A program made the position numbers and the translations under genes. Below are positions 8,259 through 16,855 of a stretch of DNA of 64,000 nt, in pieces. A model generated the notes under the pieces. That model did not search any database. It saw only the letters and a program-made list of their open reading frames with translations, and had not been told where the DNA came from. Source of the DNA: Candidatus Lutibacillus vidarii (GTDB lineage Bacteria; Actinomycetota; Actinomycetes; Actinomycetales; Dermatophilaceae); contig JADKGA010000002.1 of assembly GCA_016717165.1 (NCBI GenBank), positions 1,550,001 to 1,614,000 on the forward strand, written 5' to 3'. How positions within the stretch are numbered: the stretch's first letter is position 1; the number at the start of each line of letters is the position of its first letter.

Positions 8259-9188
8259 GTGCTCGCCATCGTGTGCCCCGGACAGGGGTCGCAGACTCAG
8301 GGCTTCCTGGCTCCGTGGCTCGACCTCCCCGGCGCCCGGGACACCCTCGGACGGCTCTCCGAGGCCGGCGGGATCGACCTCGAGCAGCACGGGACGGTCT
8401 CGGACGAGGAGACCATCAAGGACACCGCCGTGGCTCAGCCGCTCATCGTCGGCGCGGGGCTGCTGATGGCAGCCGCGCTGCTCGGAACCGATGGCGTCGA
8501 TGCCCGCTGGGCCCTCACCGGCCACAGCGTCGGTGAGCTGACCGCTCTCGCGCTCGCTGGCACCCTGACACCGCAGGCCGCGATGTCCCTCGTCGCCATC
8601 CGCGCCCACGGCATGGCACAGGCCAGCGCCGTCGCGCCCACCGGCATGGCCGCGGTGCTCGGCGGTGACCCGGAGGAGGTCCTCGCCGTGCTGGCTCGAC
8701 ACGGCCTCACGCCGGCGAACCGGAACGGCTCCGGCCAGGTGGTCGCCGCGGGAACCCTCGAGGCTCTCGACGCCCTGCGGGCCGACCCCCCGGCGCGCAC
8801 CCGGGTCATCCCACTCAAGGTGGCCGGGGCCTTCCACACCGCGCACATGGCCCCCGCCGTCGCCGCGCTGGCAGCAGCCGCGCGCCAGGTCGAGGCCGCC
8901 GACCCGGTGAGCCCGGTCGTCTCGAACGCCGACGGGGCGGTCGTGGGCTCGGGTGCTGAGCTGCTGGACCGCCTGGTGACCCAGGTGAGCAACCCGGTCC
9001 GGTGGGACCTGTGCATGGAGACCCTCGCCTCGCTCGGCGTCACCGGGTTGGTCGAGCTCGCTCCGGCAGGGACGCTCGTCGGGCTCGCCAAGCGCGGCCT
9101 GCCGGGGGTCGAATGCGTGGCCTTGAAGACCCCTGACGACCTCGACGCGGCGCGCCGACTCGTCCGTGAGCACGGAGGTGCGTCGTGA
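8259..9188 (+). CDS. fabD: Malonyl CoA-acyl carrier protein transacylase FabD
   Basis: Loads malonyl from CoA onto acyl carrier protein for type II fatty-acid synthesis. The N-terminal GQGSQTQGF and the nucleophile elbow GHSVGE (Ser near residue 90) are the family signatures, with AFHTAHM and a downstream NADG segment completing the active site. At 309 residues it has normal length. The GTG at 8259 directly follows GGAAGG with almost no spacer, so either a short leader or a leaderless start is possible. Its stop overlaps the fabH start (GTGA), so the two are translationally coupled. The 101-bp gap after fasR is where FasR would be expected to bind, but I cannot identify the site. Confidence 0.95.
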   Translation: MLAIVCPGQGSQTQGFLAPWLDLPGARDTLGRLSEAGGIDLEQHGTVSDEETIKDTAVAQPLIVGAGLLMAAALLGTDGVDARWALTGHSVGELTALALAGTLTPQAAMSLVAIRAHGMAQASAVAPTGMAAVLGGDPEEVLAVLARHGLTPANRNGSGQVVAAGTLEALDALRADPPARTRVIPLKVAGAFHTAHMAPAVAALAAAARQVEAADPVSPVVSNADGAVVGSGAELLDRLVTQVSNPVRWDLCMETLASLGVTGLVELAPAGTLVGLAKRGLPGVECVALKTPDDLDAARRLVREHGGAS

Positions 9189-10216
9189 CGACCACAGCAA
9201 CCGCCCGGCCGAAGGGCACCGGCCGGATCTCGAGCAACGGCTCGCTGCGGCAGGCCCGCATCCTCGGGCTGGGTGGCTACCGCCCCGAGCGGCTCGTCCC
9301 GAACTCGGAGATCGTCGACCTCATCGACTCCTCGGACGAGTGGATCCGAGAACGCTCGGGCATCGTCACCCGGCGCTGGGCCGGCGCCGAGGAGACCGTC
9401 GAGATGATGGCCCGCGCGGCCGGCGCCCAGGCCCTGGCGAACTCGGGCATCGACATCGGCCGAATCGACACCGTCATCGTCGCGACCGTGTCGCACCCGT
9501 ACCAGACCCCCGCGGTCGCCCCGCTGGTCGCGCATCAGCTCGGCGCGGACCGGGCTGCCGCTTTCGACATCTCCGCCGCGTGCGCGGGTTACTGCCACGG
9601 GATCTCCCTGGCCCACGACATGGTCCGCGGCGGCACGTCCGAGTTTGTGCTGGTCATCGGCGTCGAGAAGCTCACCGACTTCACCGACAAGACCGACCGC
9701 AGCACCGCCTTCCTCTTCGCCGACGGCGCCGGCGCCGCGGTCGTCGGCCCCTCGGAGGAGGCCGGCATCGGGCCGACGGTCTGGGGGTCGGATGGCGCGC
9801 AGTGGGACGCGATCGTCCAGCGCGACTCCTGGCTCGACGTCCGCGACAAGGACCTCGACTGGCCGGCGATCACCATGATGGGTCAGACCGTCTTCCGCTG
9901 GGCAGTGTGGGGCATGGCCCCGATTGCGCAGCAGGCCATCGACAAGGCCGGCATCACCGCCGCCGACCTCGACGTCTTCATCCCCCACCAGGCCAACCTG
10001 CGGATCATCGACGCGATGACCAAGCAGCTCAAGCTGCCCGACGATGTCGTCGTCGCCCGTGACATCACCGACTCCGGCAACACCTCCGCGGCGTCGATCC
10101 CGTTGGCCACCTTGCGTCTTATCGAGGACGGGCTGGCCCCCTCGGGTGGGCTCGCCTTGCAGATCGGCTTCGGTGCCGGACTGGTGTATGCCGCCCAGGT
10201 GATCCAGCTGCCCTAG
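9185..10216 (+). CDS. fabH: 3-oxoacyl-ACP synthase III FabH
   Basis: Initiates fatty-acid elongation by condensing an acyl-CoA primer with malonyl-ACP. The catalytic triad is visible: Cys133 in ISAACAGYCHG, His268 in IPHQANLRI, and Asn near 298 in DSGNTSAAS. The length of 343 residues is normal. The start GTG overlaps the fabD stop and is preceded by GGAGGT, giving strong re-initiation. In actinobacteria this enzyme usually accepts branched primers, but substrate choice cannot be read here. The acpP gene follows after 142 bases. Confidence 0.95.
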   Translation: MTTTATARPKGTGRISSNGSLRQARILGLGGYRPERLVPNSEIVDLIDSSDEWIRERSGIVTRRWAGAEETVEMMARAAGAQALANSGIDIGRIDTVIVATVSHPYQTPAVAPLVAHQLGADRAAAFDISAACAGYCHGISLAHDMVRGGTSEFVLVIGVEKLTDFTDKTDRSTAFLFADGAGAAVVGPSEEAGIGPTVWGSDGAQWDAIVQRDSWLDVRDKDLDWPAITMMGQTVFRWAVWGMAPIAQQAIDKAGITAADLDVFIPHQANLRIIDAMTKQLKLPDDVVVARDITDSGNTSAASIPLATLRLIEDGLAPSGGLALQIGFGAGLVYAAQVIQLP

Positions 10217-10358
10217 ACCACGCGATGTTCCCGGTTCGGCATCCGCGATCTGGCACCTGGGCTCGATATCCAGGCTCGCCATACGAGAACTGCGGGACGC
10301 CCGACCACAGACCGGCTCGACCAAGAGTTTCACCCCCAACCCAAGGAGACACAGCACC

Positions 10359-10607
10359 ATGGCGCAGAGCACCCAGGAGATCCTCGCCGGCCTGGCCGAG
10401 ATCGTGAACGAGGAGACCGGGCTCGACCCCGCCTCGGTCGAGCTCGACAAGTCCTTCACCGACGACCTCGACATCGACTCCCTGTCGATGATGACCATCG
10501 TCGTCAACGCGGAGGACAAGTTCGGCGTCTCGATCCCCGACGACGAGGTCAAGAACCTCAAGACGGTCCGCGACGCCGTGGACTTCATCGCCTCAGCCCA
10601 GGGCTGA
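10359..10607 (+). CDS. acpP: Acyl carrier protein
   Basis: Small acidic carrier (82 residues) that holds growing acyl chains on a 4'-phosphopantetheine arm. The attachment serine is Ser41 in the motif DIDSLSMM, followed by the usual acidic helix and KTVRDAVDFI. AAGGAG lies about ten bases upstream of the ATG. It sits between fabH and fabF, as expected for the actinobacterial fab operon. The gap to fabF contains a GC-rich hairpin around 10620-10640 that may tune expression. Confidence 0.96.
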   Translation: MAQSTQEILAGLAEIVNEETGLDPASVELDKSFTDDLDIDSLSMMTIVVNAEDKFGVSIPDDEVKNLKTVRDAVDFIASAQG

Positions 10608-10723
10608 CCAGCAGCACCGGCCGCCGCGGCGGTCGGGCGTCCAACGGCCACGGCCGCAGCTGGTGCCCGGCCCCCGCGCGACTCCCCCCACGGCCCGACT
10701 CTCTCCCGCCTAGGAGCCCCGCC

Positions 10724-11974
10724 ATGACATCCCCCGCACCGCGCCGAGTCGTCGTGACCGGGCTGGGCGCCACGACCCCGCTCGGCGGCACCGCCTCTGA
10801 CACGTGGGAGGCGCTGCTCGCCGGCCGCAGCGGTGCCCGGACCATGGCGTTCGACTGGGTGGCGACCTACCAGCTGCCGGTGACCTTCGCGGCGACGATC
10901 CACACCGACCCGGCCGAGGTCCTCAGCAAGGTGGAGACCCGGCGGCTCGACCCGTCCTCGCAGTACGCCCTCATCGCCGCTCGCGAGGCCTGGGCCGACG
11001 CCGGGACCCCTGAGGTCGAGGCGGAGCGCCTCGGTACGGCCGTCGGCTCCGGCATCGGTGGGGTGTGGACCCTGCTCAGCCAGTGGGACACCCTGCGCGA
11101 GAAGGGCCCGCGACGGGTCTTCCCGCTCGCCGTGCCCATGCTCATGAACAACGGTCCCGCGGCCGCGGTCTCGCTGGAGTTCGGGGCCCGCGCCGGGGCG
11201 CACACCCCGGTCAGCGCGTGCGCCTCAGGCGCCGAGGCGATCGGCTTCGGGCTGGAGATGATCCGCTCCGGCCGGGCCGATGTCGTCATCTGTGGCGGCA
11301 CCGAGGCCGCCGTCCACCCACTGCCGATCGCCGGCTTCGCGGCCATGCAGGCGCTCTCGACCCGCAACGACGCGCCCGAGCTGGCGTCCCGGCCCTATGA
11401 CACCGGACGCGACGGCTTCGTCCTCGGTGAGGGTGCCGCCGTGGTGGTCCTCGAGGCGGAGGAGCACGCCGCCGCTCGCGGAGCACGGGTGTATGCCGAG
11501 GTCGCCTCCGTCGGCATGTCCTCCGACGCCCACCACATCGCCGCCCCCGAACCCGAAGGCGCCGGAGCAGCGCGCGCGATGCGCGAGGCGGTGGAGCGCG
11601 CAGGCCTCAGCGCCACCGACATCGTCCACATCAACGCGCACGCGACGTCCACCCCGGTCGGAGACGTCGCCGAGTCCACCGCGATCCGCCGGGCCTTCGG
11701 CGCTGACGCCGACCACATGCCGGTCTCAGCAACGAAGTCGATGACCGGACACCTGCTCGGAGCGGCGGGCGCGTTGGAGAGCGTCTTCACCATCCTCGCC
11801 GTCGCGAACCGGCTGGCCCCGGCGGCGATCAATGTCGACGACCTCGACCCGCAGATCGACCTTGACGTGGTCCACCGCACCCACCGGGAGCTCCCGTCCG
11901 GCGATATTGCCGCGCTGAACAACTCGTTCGGCTTCGGCGGACACAATGTCGCCTTGGTCGTGCGCTCGGCCTGA
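10724..11974 (+). CDS. fabF: 3-oxoacyl-ACP synthase II FabF
   Basis: Elongating beta-ketoacyl synthase of type II fatty-acid synthesis. The Cys-His-His triad is present: Cys166 in VSACASG, His306 in HATSTPVGD, and His343 in MTGHLLGAAG. The N-terminus VVVTGLGATTPLG and the C-terminal NNSFGFGGHN are typical. At 416 residues it is full length. Last gene of the fasR-fabDH-acpP-fabF unit; it ends 27 bases from the convergent exporter gene, and that short gap contains two near copies of GGCCTGACCTRCGCT rather than a clear terminator. Confidence 0.95.
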   Translation: MTSPAPRRVVVTGLGATTPLGGTASDTWEALLAGRSGARTMAFDWVATYQLPVTFAATIHTDPAEVLSKVETRRLDPSSQYALIAAREAWADAGTPEVEAERLGTAVGSGIGGVWTLLSQWDTLREKGPRRVFPLAVPMLMNNGPAAAVSLEFGARAGAHTPVSACASGAEAIGFGLEMIRSGRADVVICGGTEAAVHPLPIAGFAAMQALSTRNDAPELASRPYDTGRDGFVLGEGAAVVVLEAEEHAAARGARVYAEVASVGMSSDAHHIAAPEPEGAGAARAMREAVERAGLSATDIVHINAHATSTPVGDVAESTAIRRAFGADADHMPVSATKSMTGHLLGAAGALESVFTILAVANRLAPAAINVDDLDPQIDLDVVHRTHRELPSGDIAALNNSFGFGGHNVALVVRSA

Positions 11975-12001
11975 CCTACGCTGGGCCTGACCTGCGCTCG
12001 G

Positions 12002-13843
12002 TCAGACCCTCCGGTAGCGCTCCGCGCTGTCGGGCAGCTCGTCGATGGAGTGCCCGCCCGCCTCGACCGTCACGGCGTCGACGAGGTCGCGCGTAAGGGT
12101 GCGCTCGGCGGCGACGTCGACCTCGCCGGTCCCGTTGGTGTCCTCGGCCACGTCACCGCCGACCGCCCGCGCGGTCGCGTCGTCGGCGGCGCGCTGCTGG
12201 GCCGAGCGCGAGCTGAGGTGCACCTCGGGCATGAAGACCAGGACGAGCAGACCGGCGGCGCAGACGATGGCCCCGAGGAGGAAGACGAGGTCCATCGACG
12301 TCGCGAAGCCCACCTTGAACGGGTGCGCCAGCCGCGGGTCGAGCGCCCCGATCACGGAGGAGTCACCGAGGACGTTGCCGAAGGACGAGGTGTCCTTGGC
12401 AGCCAGAGCCGTGACGAAGGCCTTGTTCGTCGGGTTGGCCAGCACCGCGGGGTCACGCAGCGCGGCGAGGAAGGCGGGGTCCTGGGCCGCCGCGCCGAAG
12501 GCCTTCTGGATGTTCTCGCCAACGGTGTTGAACAGGACCGAGAGGAAGACCGCCACTCCGAGCGTCCCGCCCATCTGGCGGAAGAAGGTCGCGGCGCTGG
12601 TCGCCATACCCATGTCGCGCGGGTCGACCACCGCCTGCACCGCCAAGGTGAGCGGCTGCATGGTGTTTCCCAGCCCGAGGCCGAAGAGGAACATCAGCGC
12701 CATGACGGCCCGGATGTCGGTGTCGGCCGAGATCCGGGAGAGCAGCACCAGCCCGACGACCATGAGAGACACCCCGGCGATGGGGAAGATCCGCACCTTG
12801 CCGGTCTTGGTCATCAGCTGACCGGAGACGACCGAGGCGATCATCATCCCCATGACCATCGGCAGCATCTGGAAGCCCGAGGTCATCGGGGTCGCCCCGT
12901 GGACGATCTGCAGGTAGAGCGGGATGACGAGCATGCCGCCGAACATCCCCGACCCGATGACGACCCCACCGCCGAGGGCGATGGCGATGGTCCGGTTGCG
13001 GAAGATCCGCATGGGAATGAGAGCCGCCTCGCCCATCCGGGTCTCCACCGAGACGAAGGCGACCAGCCCGACCAGGCCAACGGCATACGCAATGAGTGAC
13101 GAGGTGGACGTCCAGCCCCACTCGCGGCCCTGCTCGGCGACGAGCAGCAGCGGGACCACGCCGACGACCAGGGTGAAGGCACCCCACCAGTCGATGGCCG
13201 AAGCGCGTGGAAAGTGGGCGACGTGCAGCGTGCGGGCGACGATGAGCAGCGCGACCAGGCCCACCGGGACGTTGACGAGGAAGACCCAGCGCCAGCCGGT
13301 GATCCCGAGGATCGAGTCGGCCTGGGCGAAGAAGCCACCGATGATCGGGCCGAGCACCGACGAGGTGCCGAAGACGGCGAGGAAGTAGCCCTGGTACTTA
13401 GCCCGCTCCCGCGGGGGGACGATGTCGCCGATGATGGCCAGCGCGAGCGAGAACAGGCCGCCGGCGCCGATGCCCTGGATCGCGCGGAAGGCGGCCAGCT
13501 GGTACATCGACCCCGCGAAGGAGCACATCGCCGAGCCGAGGATGAAGATCGTGATGGCCGCCATGAAGAACTTCTTGCGGCCGTAGATGTCCGAGAGCTT
13601 CCCGTAGAGCGGGGTCGCGATCGTCGAGGTGATGAGGTATGCCGTCGTCACCCACGCCTGCGCAGACAGGCCATGGAGCTCGTCGGCGATCGTCTTGATC
13701 GCCGTGCCGACGATGTTCTGGTCGAGGGCGGCGAGGAACATCCCGGTCATGAGGCCGGAGAGGATGGTGAGGATCTGCCGATGGGTGAGGCCCTCGGCGG
13801 GGGCTGGGGCCGGCGGCAGTGCCGCCGCTGGTGAGGTGGACAT
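12002..13843 (-). CDS. MFS multidrug exporter, DHA2 (EmrB/QacA) family
   Basis: A 613-residue polytopic membrane protein with the 14-helix drug:H+ antiporter architecture. Motif A is GKLSDIYGRKKF after helix 2. Motif C-like SSVLGPIIGGFF lies in helix 5, and the first helix has the LDQNIVGTA signature typical of EmrB/QacA exporters. A long extracytoplasmic loop near residues 430-490 and a ~75-residue hydrophilic C-terminal tail are visible. It lies 90 bases downstream of a MarR-family gene on the same strand, so the pair probably forms a drug-responsive operon in which MarR represses both. The substrate is unknown. Confidence 0.9.
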   Translation of the reverse strand: MSTSPAAALPPAPAPAEGLTHRQILTILSGLMTGMFLAALDQNIVGTAIKTIADELHGLSAQAWVTTAYLITSTIATPLYGKLSDIYGRKKFFMAAITIFILGSAMCSFAGSMYQLAAFRAIQGIGAGGLFSLALAIIGDIVPPRERAKYQGYFLAVFGTSSVLGPIIGGFFAQADSILGITGWRWVFLVNVPVGLVALLIVARTLHVAHFPRASAIDWWGAFTLVVGVVPLLLVAEQGREWGWTSTSSLIAYAVGLVGLVAFVSVETRMGEAALIPMRIFRNRTIAIALGGGVVIGSGMFGGMLVIPLYLQIVHGATPMTSGFQMLPMVMGMMIASVVSGQLMTKTGKVRIFPIAGVSLMVVGLVLLSRISADTDIRAVMALMFLFGLGLGNTMQPLTLAVQAVVDPRDMGMATSAATFFRQMGGTLGVAVFLSVLFNTVGENIQKAFGAAAQDPAFLAALRDPAVLANPTNKAFVTALAAKDTSSFGNVLGDSSVIGALDPRLAHPFKVGFATSMDLVFLLGAIVCAAGLLVLVFMPEVHLSSRSAQQRAADDATARAVGGDVAEDTNGTGEVDVAAERTLTRDLVDAVTVEAGGHSIDELPDSAERYRRV

Positions 13844-13933
13844 GGAGTGCTCCTGGTCGCTCTGCTGGTCGGTGGTGGGTGGGCGCTCAGCGGCCCGCGG
13901 GTGTGGGCGCTCAGGCGCCGCTGCGGTAGCCGC

Positions 13934-14431
13934 TCAGGCGCCGCGGGAGTGGCCCGGCCCGGGGGCCAGGCGGGTCTTGGTGGCTTCAAGGTCGTCGCCG
14001 AGTCGGCGAACCCCGGTCAGAAGCGCGTCGGCGTCGGACTGGCTCCAGTCGTGCAGGACCCCGCGCAGCCACTCGCCGCGTCGAGCCGTGATGCTCTCCA
14101 CGGCGGCGTGCCCCGCTGGGGTGAGATCGAGCAGGTGGGCCCGTCCGTCCTGGGCGTCTGGCGCCTTGTGGACGAAGCCGTGCTGGACGAGATGGGAGAC
14201 CTGCCGGCTCACCGTCGAGACGTCGGCATGAACGCATTCGGCGAGATCGGAGACCCGACGAGGCTCCTGAGCGAGGCGGAAGAGCACCGGGAAGTGCGTG
14301 ATATCGAGTGCCGGGTCGGGGGTCGGCACGTACTGCCTCATCGAGGTGAGGATCTTGATGAGGCGGATGAGCTCGCTGCCGAGCTCACGCGCCGTGGGCT
14401 CGGCTACGGCCGCGTCGAGGTCCGGGGTCAC
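13934..14431 (-). CDS. MarR-family transcriptional regulator
   Basis: A winged-helix regulator of 165 residues: the recognition region VSDLAECVHADVSTVSRQVS and the wing KAPDAQDGRAHLLDLTPAGH are both typical of MarR. The GTG at 14431 is chosen because a TACAGT box sits six bases upstream; further upstream in-frame codons would lie inside the operator palindrome. It precedes the DHA2 exporter by 90 bases in the same direction. By analogy to other MarR-exporter pairs it probably represses itself and the exporter until a toxic ligand binds; this is inference from arrangement and operator position. Confidence 0.88.
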   Translation of the reverse strand: MTPDLDAAVAEPTARELGSELIRLIKILTSMRQYVPTPDPALDITHFPVLFRLAQEPRRVSDLAECVHADVSTVSRQVSHLVQHGFVHKAPDAQDGRAHLLDLTPAGHAAVESITARRGEWLRGVLHDWSQSDADALLTGVRRLGDDLEATKTRLAPGPGHSRGA

Positions 14432-14437
14432 CGGGAT

Positions 14438-14467
14438 ACTGTAGATAAAGTTGCATGCAACAAGCAA
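14438..14467 (-). promoter_or_regulatory. marR promoter with overlapping palindromic operator
   Basis: Read on the minus strand: TTGCTT (14462-14467), an 18-base spacer, TACAGT (14438-14443), six bases, then the GTG of marR. The spacer holds a perfect 12-bp palindrome GTTGCATGCAAC (14450-14461), well placed for a MarR dimer to block RNA polymerase. This indicates autoregulation of the marR-exporter operon. Confidence 0.65.
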
Positions 14468-14500
14468 ATTACCTGTGATGGGCGGCCTGGCCCCCTGCGG

Positions 14501-15007
14501 TCAGCCCACCTTGTGCAGCCAGCGCACCGAAGTGCCGTCCCCGGCGTGCCGGAAGGGCTCGAGCTCCTGGTCCCAGGCGGCTCCCAGCAGATCGTCGATG
14601 GCGGCTAGGACGGCGGCCGCGTCTCCCTCGGCGTCGGCGAGGACGTCCCGGAGCCGGTCCTCGTTGATCACCGCGTCACCGACGGCGGAGATCCAGGTGT
14701 GGTGGATGCCAAGGGTCGGGGTGTGCTGCCAGCGGGACCCGTCGCAGCCGGCCGAAGGCTCCTCGGTCACCTCGTAGCGCACGTCGTCCCAGCCGCGCAG
14801 CGCGCTGGCCAGGCGGGCACCGGTGCCGGCTGGCCCGAGCCAGGAGAACTCCGCCCGGACGAGCTTGCGCCCGAGCGGCTGGGCGGTCCACTCAAGGGAC
14901 ACGCGCTGCCCGAGCACCGACTCCAGCGCCCACGAGATGTGCGGGCACAACGCAGCAGGGGTGGAGTGAATGAACACCACCCCGCGGGTCGACGAAGGCG
15001 TCGTCAT
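14501..15007 (-). CDS. DUF3145 domain-containing protein
   Basis: A 168-residue protein of the actinobacterial DUF3145 family, recognised by FIHSTPAALCPHISWALESV at the N-terminus and the C-terminal WDQELEPFRHAGDGTSVRWL. The family is cytoplasmic and has no assigned function. ATG at 15007 is chosen because the family starts just before the VVFIHSTP motif, with an AGAGG-type ribosome site upstream. It is divergent from the membrane protein at 15268 and does not share a promoter with marR, which starts 70 bases beyond its stop. Confidence 0.88.
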   Translation of the reverse strand: MTTPSSTRGVVFIHSTPAALCPHISWALESVLGQRVSLEWTAQPLGRKLVRAEFSWLGPAGTGARLASALRGWDDVRYEVTEEPSAGCDGSRWQHTPTLGIHHTWISAVGDAVINEDRLRDVLADAEGDAAAVLAAIDDLLGAAWDQELEPFRHAGDGTSVRWLHKVG

Positions 15008-15267
15008 GTGGCCACCTCTTCCGTGCTGGGACGTCTTCCCCGACGGCCCCACGACAGAAATGGCGGTATGACGCACCACGCGGCACGACATACGCATTAT
15101 GCCCCACCGACATCACCGGTACCAGGCATGACATGCCGTGCCATCCGTCCCAGGGGGCACTCGCGCACCGGAGGTACCCGTTCGGCCACGATGTCGCGTG
15201 CGCTCTACGGGGCGAGTCCTCTGACGTGTCAGGATGTTGGCACGCTCGCCGTCACCGAGGAGGCACG

Positions 15268-15858
15268 ATGTTCGACACCATCATGGGGCTGCCGCTCCAC
15301 CCGCTCGTCGTCCACGCCGTCGTGATCCTTGCCCCCACGGCGGCGCTCTTCGCCCTGGCCTATGCCGCCCTGGCCCGCTCGCGGCGCGCTCTCTGGTGGC
15401 CGACGCTCGCGCTGACTGTCGTCGCCACGGGGGCCGCGCTGGTGGCCAAGGAGAGCGGGGAACGGCTCGCCAACCGGGTCTTCACGTCGCTCGACAGCAC
15501 CGCTGCCGGATATGCCGAGAAGGTCAAGCAGGTGACGACGCACACCGACGCGGGGTCGCTCATGGCCAAGGTCATGGTGGCCTTCTTCGTCCTGACGGTC
15601 CTGGCGATGTTGACCTCGCTACGTCCGCATCGACGCGCTGCCGTTGAGGCGCCTGCTCCGGTGGCGGTCGCGGTGCCGGCGGGCGATGACGCTGCCACCA
15701 CGTCCTCGACGCTTTCCGTGACGGCTGCCGCTGGCGGCGGGCTCGGCCTGGTGCTGCGAGTCCTCGTCGTCATCGCGGCGCTCGCGGTGCTCGCGGCCAC
15801 GGCCGTTGCCGGTCACTCGGGCGCGACGGCCGTCTGGTCCTCGATCATCAACGGCTGA
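15268..15858 (+). CDS. DUF2231-like membrane protein
   Basis: A 196-residue membrane protein that starts MFDTIMGLPLHPLVVHAVVI, the pattern of the DUF2231 family (short conserved LPLHPLVVH followed by four helices). Four hydrophobic segments are visible at about 12-34, 42-60, 93-112 and 155-180. GAGGAGG lies eight bases before the ATG. Function is unknown; some family members accompany Rieske or haem proteins, but none is here. A strong terminator follows at 15923. Confidence 0.75.
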   Translation: MFDTIMGLPLHPLVVHAVVILAPTAALFALAYAALARSRRALWWPTLALTVVATGAALVAKESGERLANRVFTSLDSTAAGYAEKVKQVTTHTDAGSLMAKVMVAFFVLTVLAMLTSLRPHRRAAVEAPAPVAVAVPAGDDAATTSSTLSVTAAAGGGLGLVLRVLVVIAALAVLAATAVAGHSGATAVWSSIING

Positions 15859-15922
15859 CGGCCGTCCGTGCTGGCCGGCGGCTCTAGCGTGCCGGCCGCC
15901 ACACCCGTATCGGCATACCGAT

Positions 15923-15964
15923 GAGGGCCGCCTCCCCCGCTGTGTTGCGTGGGGGGCGGCCCTC
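15923..15964. terminator. Bidirectional GC-rich terminator hairpin
   Basis: GAGGGCCGCC at 15923-15932 plus a C-run pairs with GGGGGGCGGCCCTC ending at 15964, around a TGTGTTG loop. It sits between the convergent DUF2231 gene and the secreted-protein gene at 16036, and there is no U-tract, as is common in actinobacteria. Confidence 0.75.
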
Positions 15965-16035
15965 GCCGGTGCTTCCTTCGAGGTATGCCGCCGCGCGCCT
16001 GACGACGTCATGACTTCGTCGCCGGGGTCCGGAGG

Positions 16036-16524
16036 TCAGCCGTTGGCCGAGGTCCCGCTGGTCGCCGACCCGCTCGGGGCGCCGGAGGGAGCCTGGCCGT
16101 TCGCGCCCGGAGCGCCCGCGCCGCCAGGGCCGCCCTGACCCATGGTCTGGACGTTGGTCACGGCGAAGCTCTTGTCGATCTGGACGATGATCTGGGTGCC
16201 GTCGGTCCGCACCATGTGGGCCTCGTAGACGCCCTCGGAGTCGGTCTCGACCCGCTGGATCGTCGCCGTGGGCTCCTTGGCCTTGGCCGCCGCCGTGACC
16301 TTGGCGGCGGTGTCACCGGTGAGCAGGGTCTCGTCCGAGCGGACGGGCTTGCTCGGGTCGGGTGCGGCCTGGGTGCCGTTCGCGGCCGGCGCCTGGGTCG
16401 TGGTCGTGGCAGTCGAGGCCGAGCCCGACGTTGTGTCGGCCGAGGCGAAGGCCGCGCCGCCGATCCCGAGAACCGCTGCCGCCAGGACCGCCGCACCTGC
16501 GCCGACGAGGGTGTTCTTGTTCAT
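16036..16524 (-). CDS. Secreted PepSY-like protein
   Basis: A 162-residue exported protein: N-terminal signal peptide with a hydrophobic core (LVGAGAAVLAAAVLGIGGAA) and likely cleavage after AFA near residue 30. Then a Thr/Ala linker, a PepSY-like module (LLTGDTAAKVTAAAKAKEPT, ending VQIDKSFAVTNVQTM), and a Gly/Pro/Ser-rich tail. ATG at 16524 is chosen over the one nine bases upstream because AAGGAG is nine bases away from it and abuts the other. PepSY modules are proposed to inhibit peptidases; the role here is unknown. A 7-bp inverted repeat lies in the upstream region. Confidence 0.75.
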   Translation of the reverse strand: MNKNTLVGAGAAVLAAAVLGIGGAAFASADTTSGSASTATTTTQAPAANGTQAAPDPSKPVRSDETLLTGDTAAKVTAAAKAKEPTATIQRVETDSEGVYEAHMVRTDGTQIIVQIDKSFAVTNVQTMGQGGPGGAGAPGANGQAPSGAPSGSATSGTSANG

Positions 16525-16546
16525 GTCGCTCATCTCCTTGGTGTGT

Positions 16547-16566
16547 GGGTCGGGGCGTGTCCCGAC
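16547..16566. repeat. 7-bp inverted repeat upstream of secreted protein
   Basis: GGTCGGG-GCGTGT-CCCGACC, a perfect 7-bp inverted repeat, lies 23 bases before the PepSY-like gene start. It may be an operator or a 5'-leader hairpin; nothing decides between these. Confidence 0.5.
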
Positions 16567-16738
16567 CTCGTACGACCACAGTGCGAGCGCGCCCTATGCC
16601 GGACCTGGCACCTCGGCCTGGGCCGGCTGTGGCCTGGTGGGTGCGGGCTGTGACCCGATGTGGATCGGCTGTGCGGACGGGCCGGCGGGGCGGCAGGGTC
16701 GGCGGCCCGCGATAGGCTGAGCGCCGCGATCACGCACC

Positions 16739-16812
16739 GGGGCAGTAGCTCAGATGGTCAGAGCAGGAGACTCATAATCTCTCGGTCGCCGGTTCGAGCC
16801 CGGCCTGCCCCA
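16739..16812 (+). tRNA. tRNA with CAT anticodon (probably Ile2, otherwise elongator Met)
   Basis: The cloverleaf is complete: acceptor GGGGCAG/CTGCCCC with discriminator A, D-arm GCTC/GAGC, anticodon stem-loop with CTCATAA (anticodon 16773-16775), and T-arm around GGTTCGAGCC; no CCA is encoded. It is not an initiator, since the first pair is G-C. The anticodon arm and variable loop (GGAGACTCATAATCTC then GGTCGC) resemble E. coli tRNA-Ile2, whose C34 is converted to lysidine by TilS, more than E. coli elongator Met. A TAGGCT box about 13 bases upstream may be its -10. Confidence 0.9.
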
Positions 16813-16855
16813 CTGCAGAACTCGCGCTGTGGCCGTGGCTCTGGATCTGTCCAGG

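Noticed and set aside
10217..10358. Extra gene or riboswitch between fabH and acpP
   Set aside because: The 142-base gap shows only weak inverted segments (CTGG...CCAG) and the acpP ribosome site; nothing else supportable.
16587..16596. Another array end (CCCTATGCCG) upstream of the CAT tRNA
   Set aside because: Only the ten-base end is present; no 28-bp units or GCTCC hairpins follow, so it is not counted as an array.
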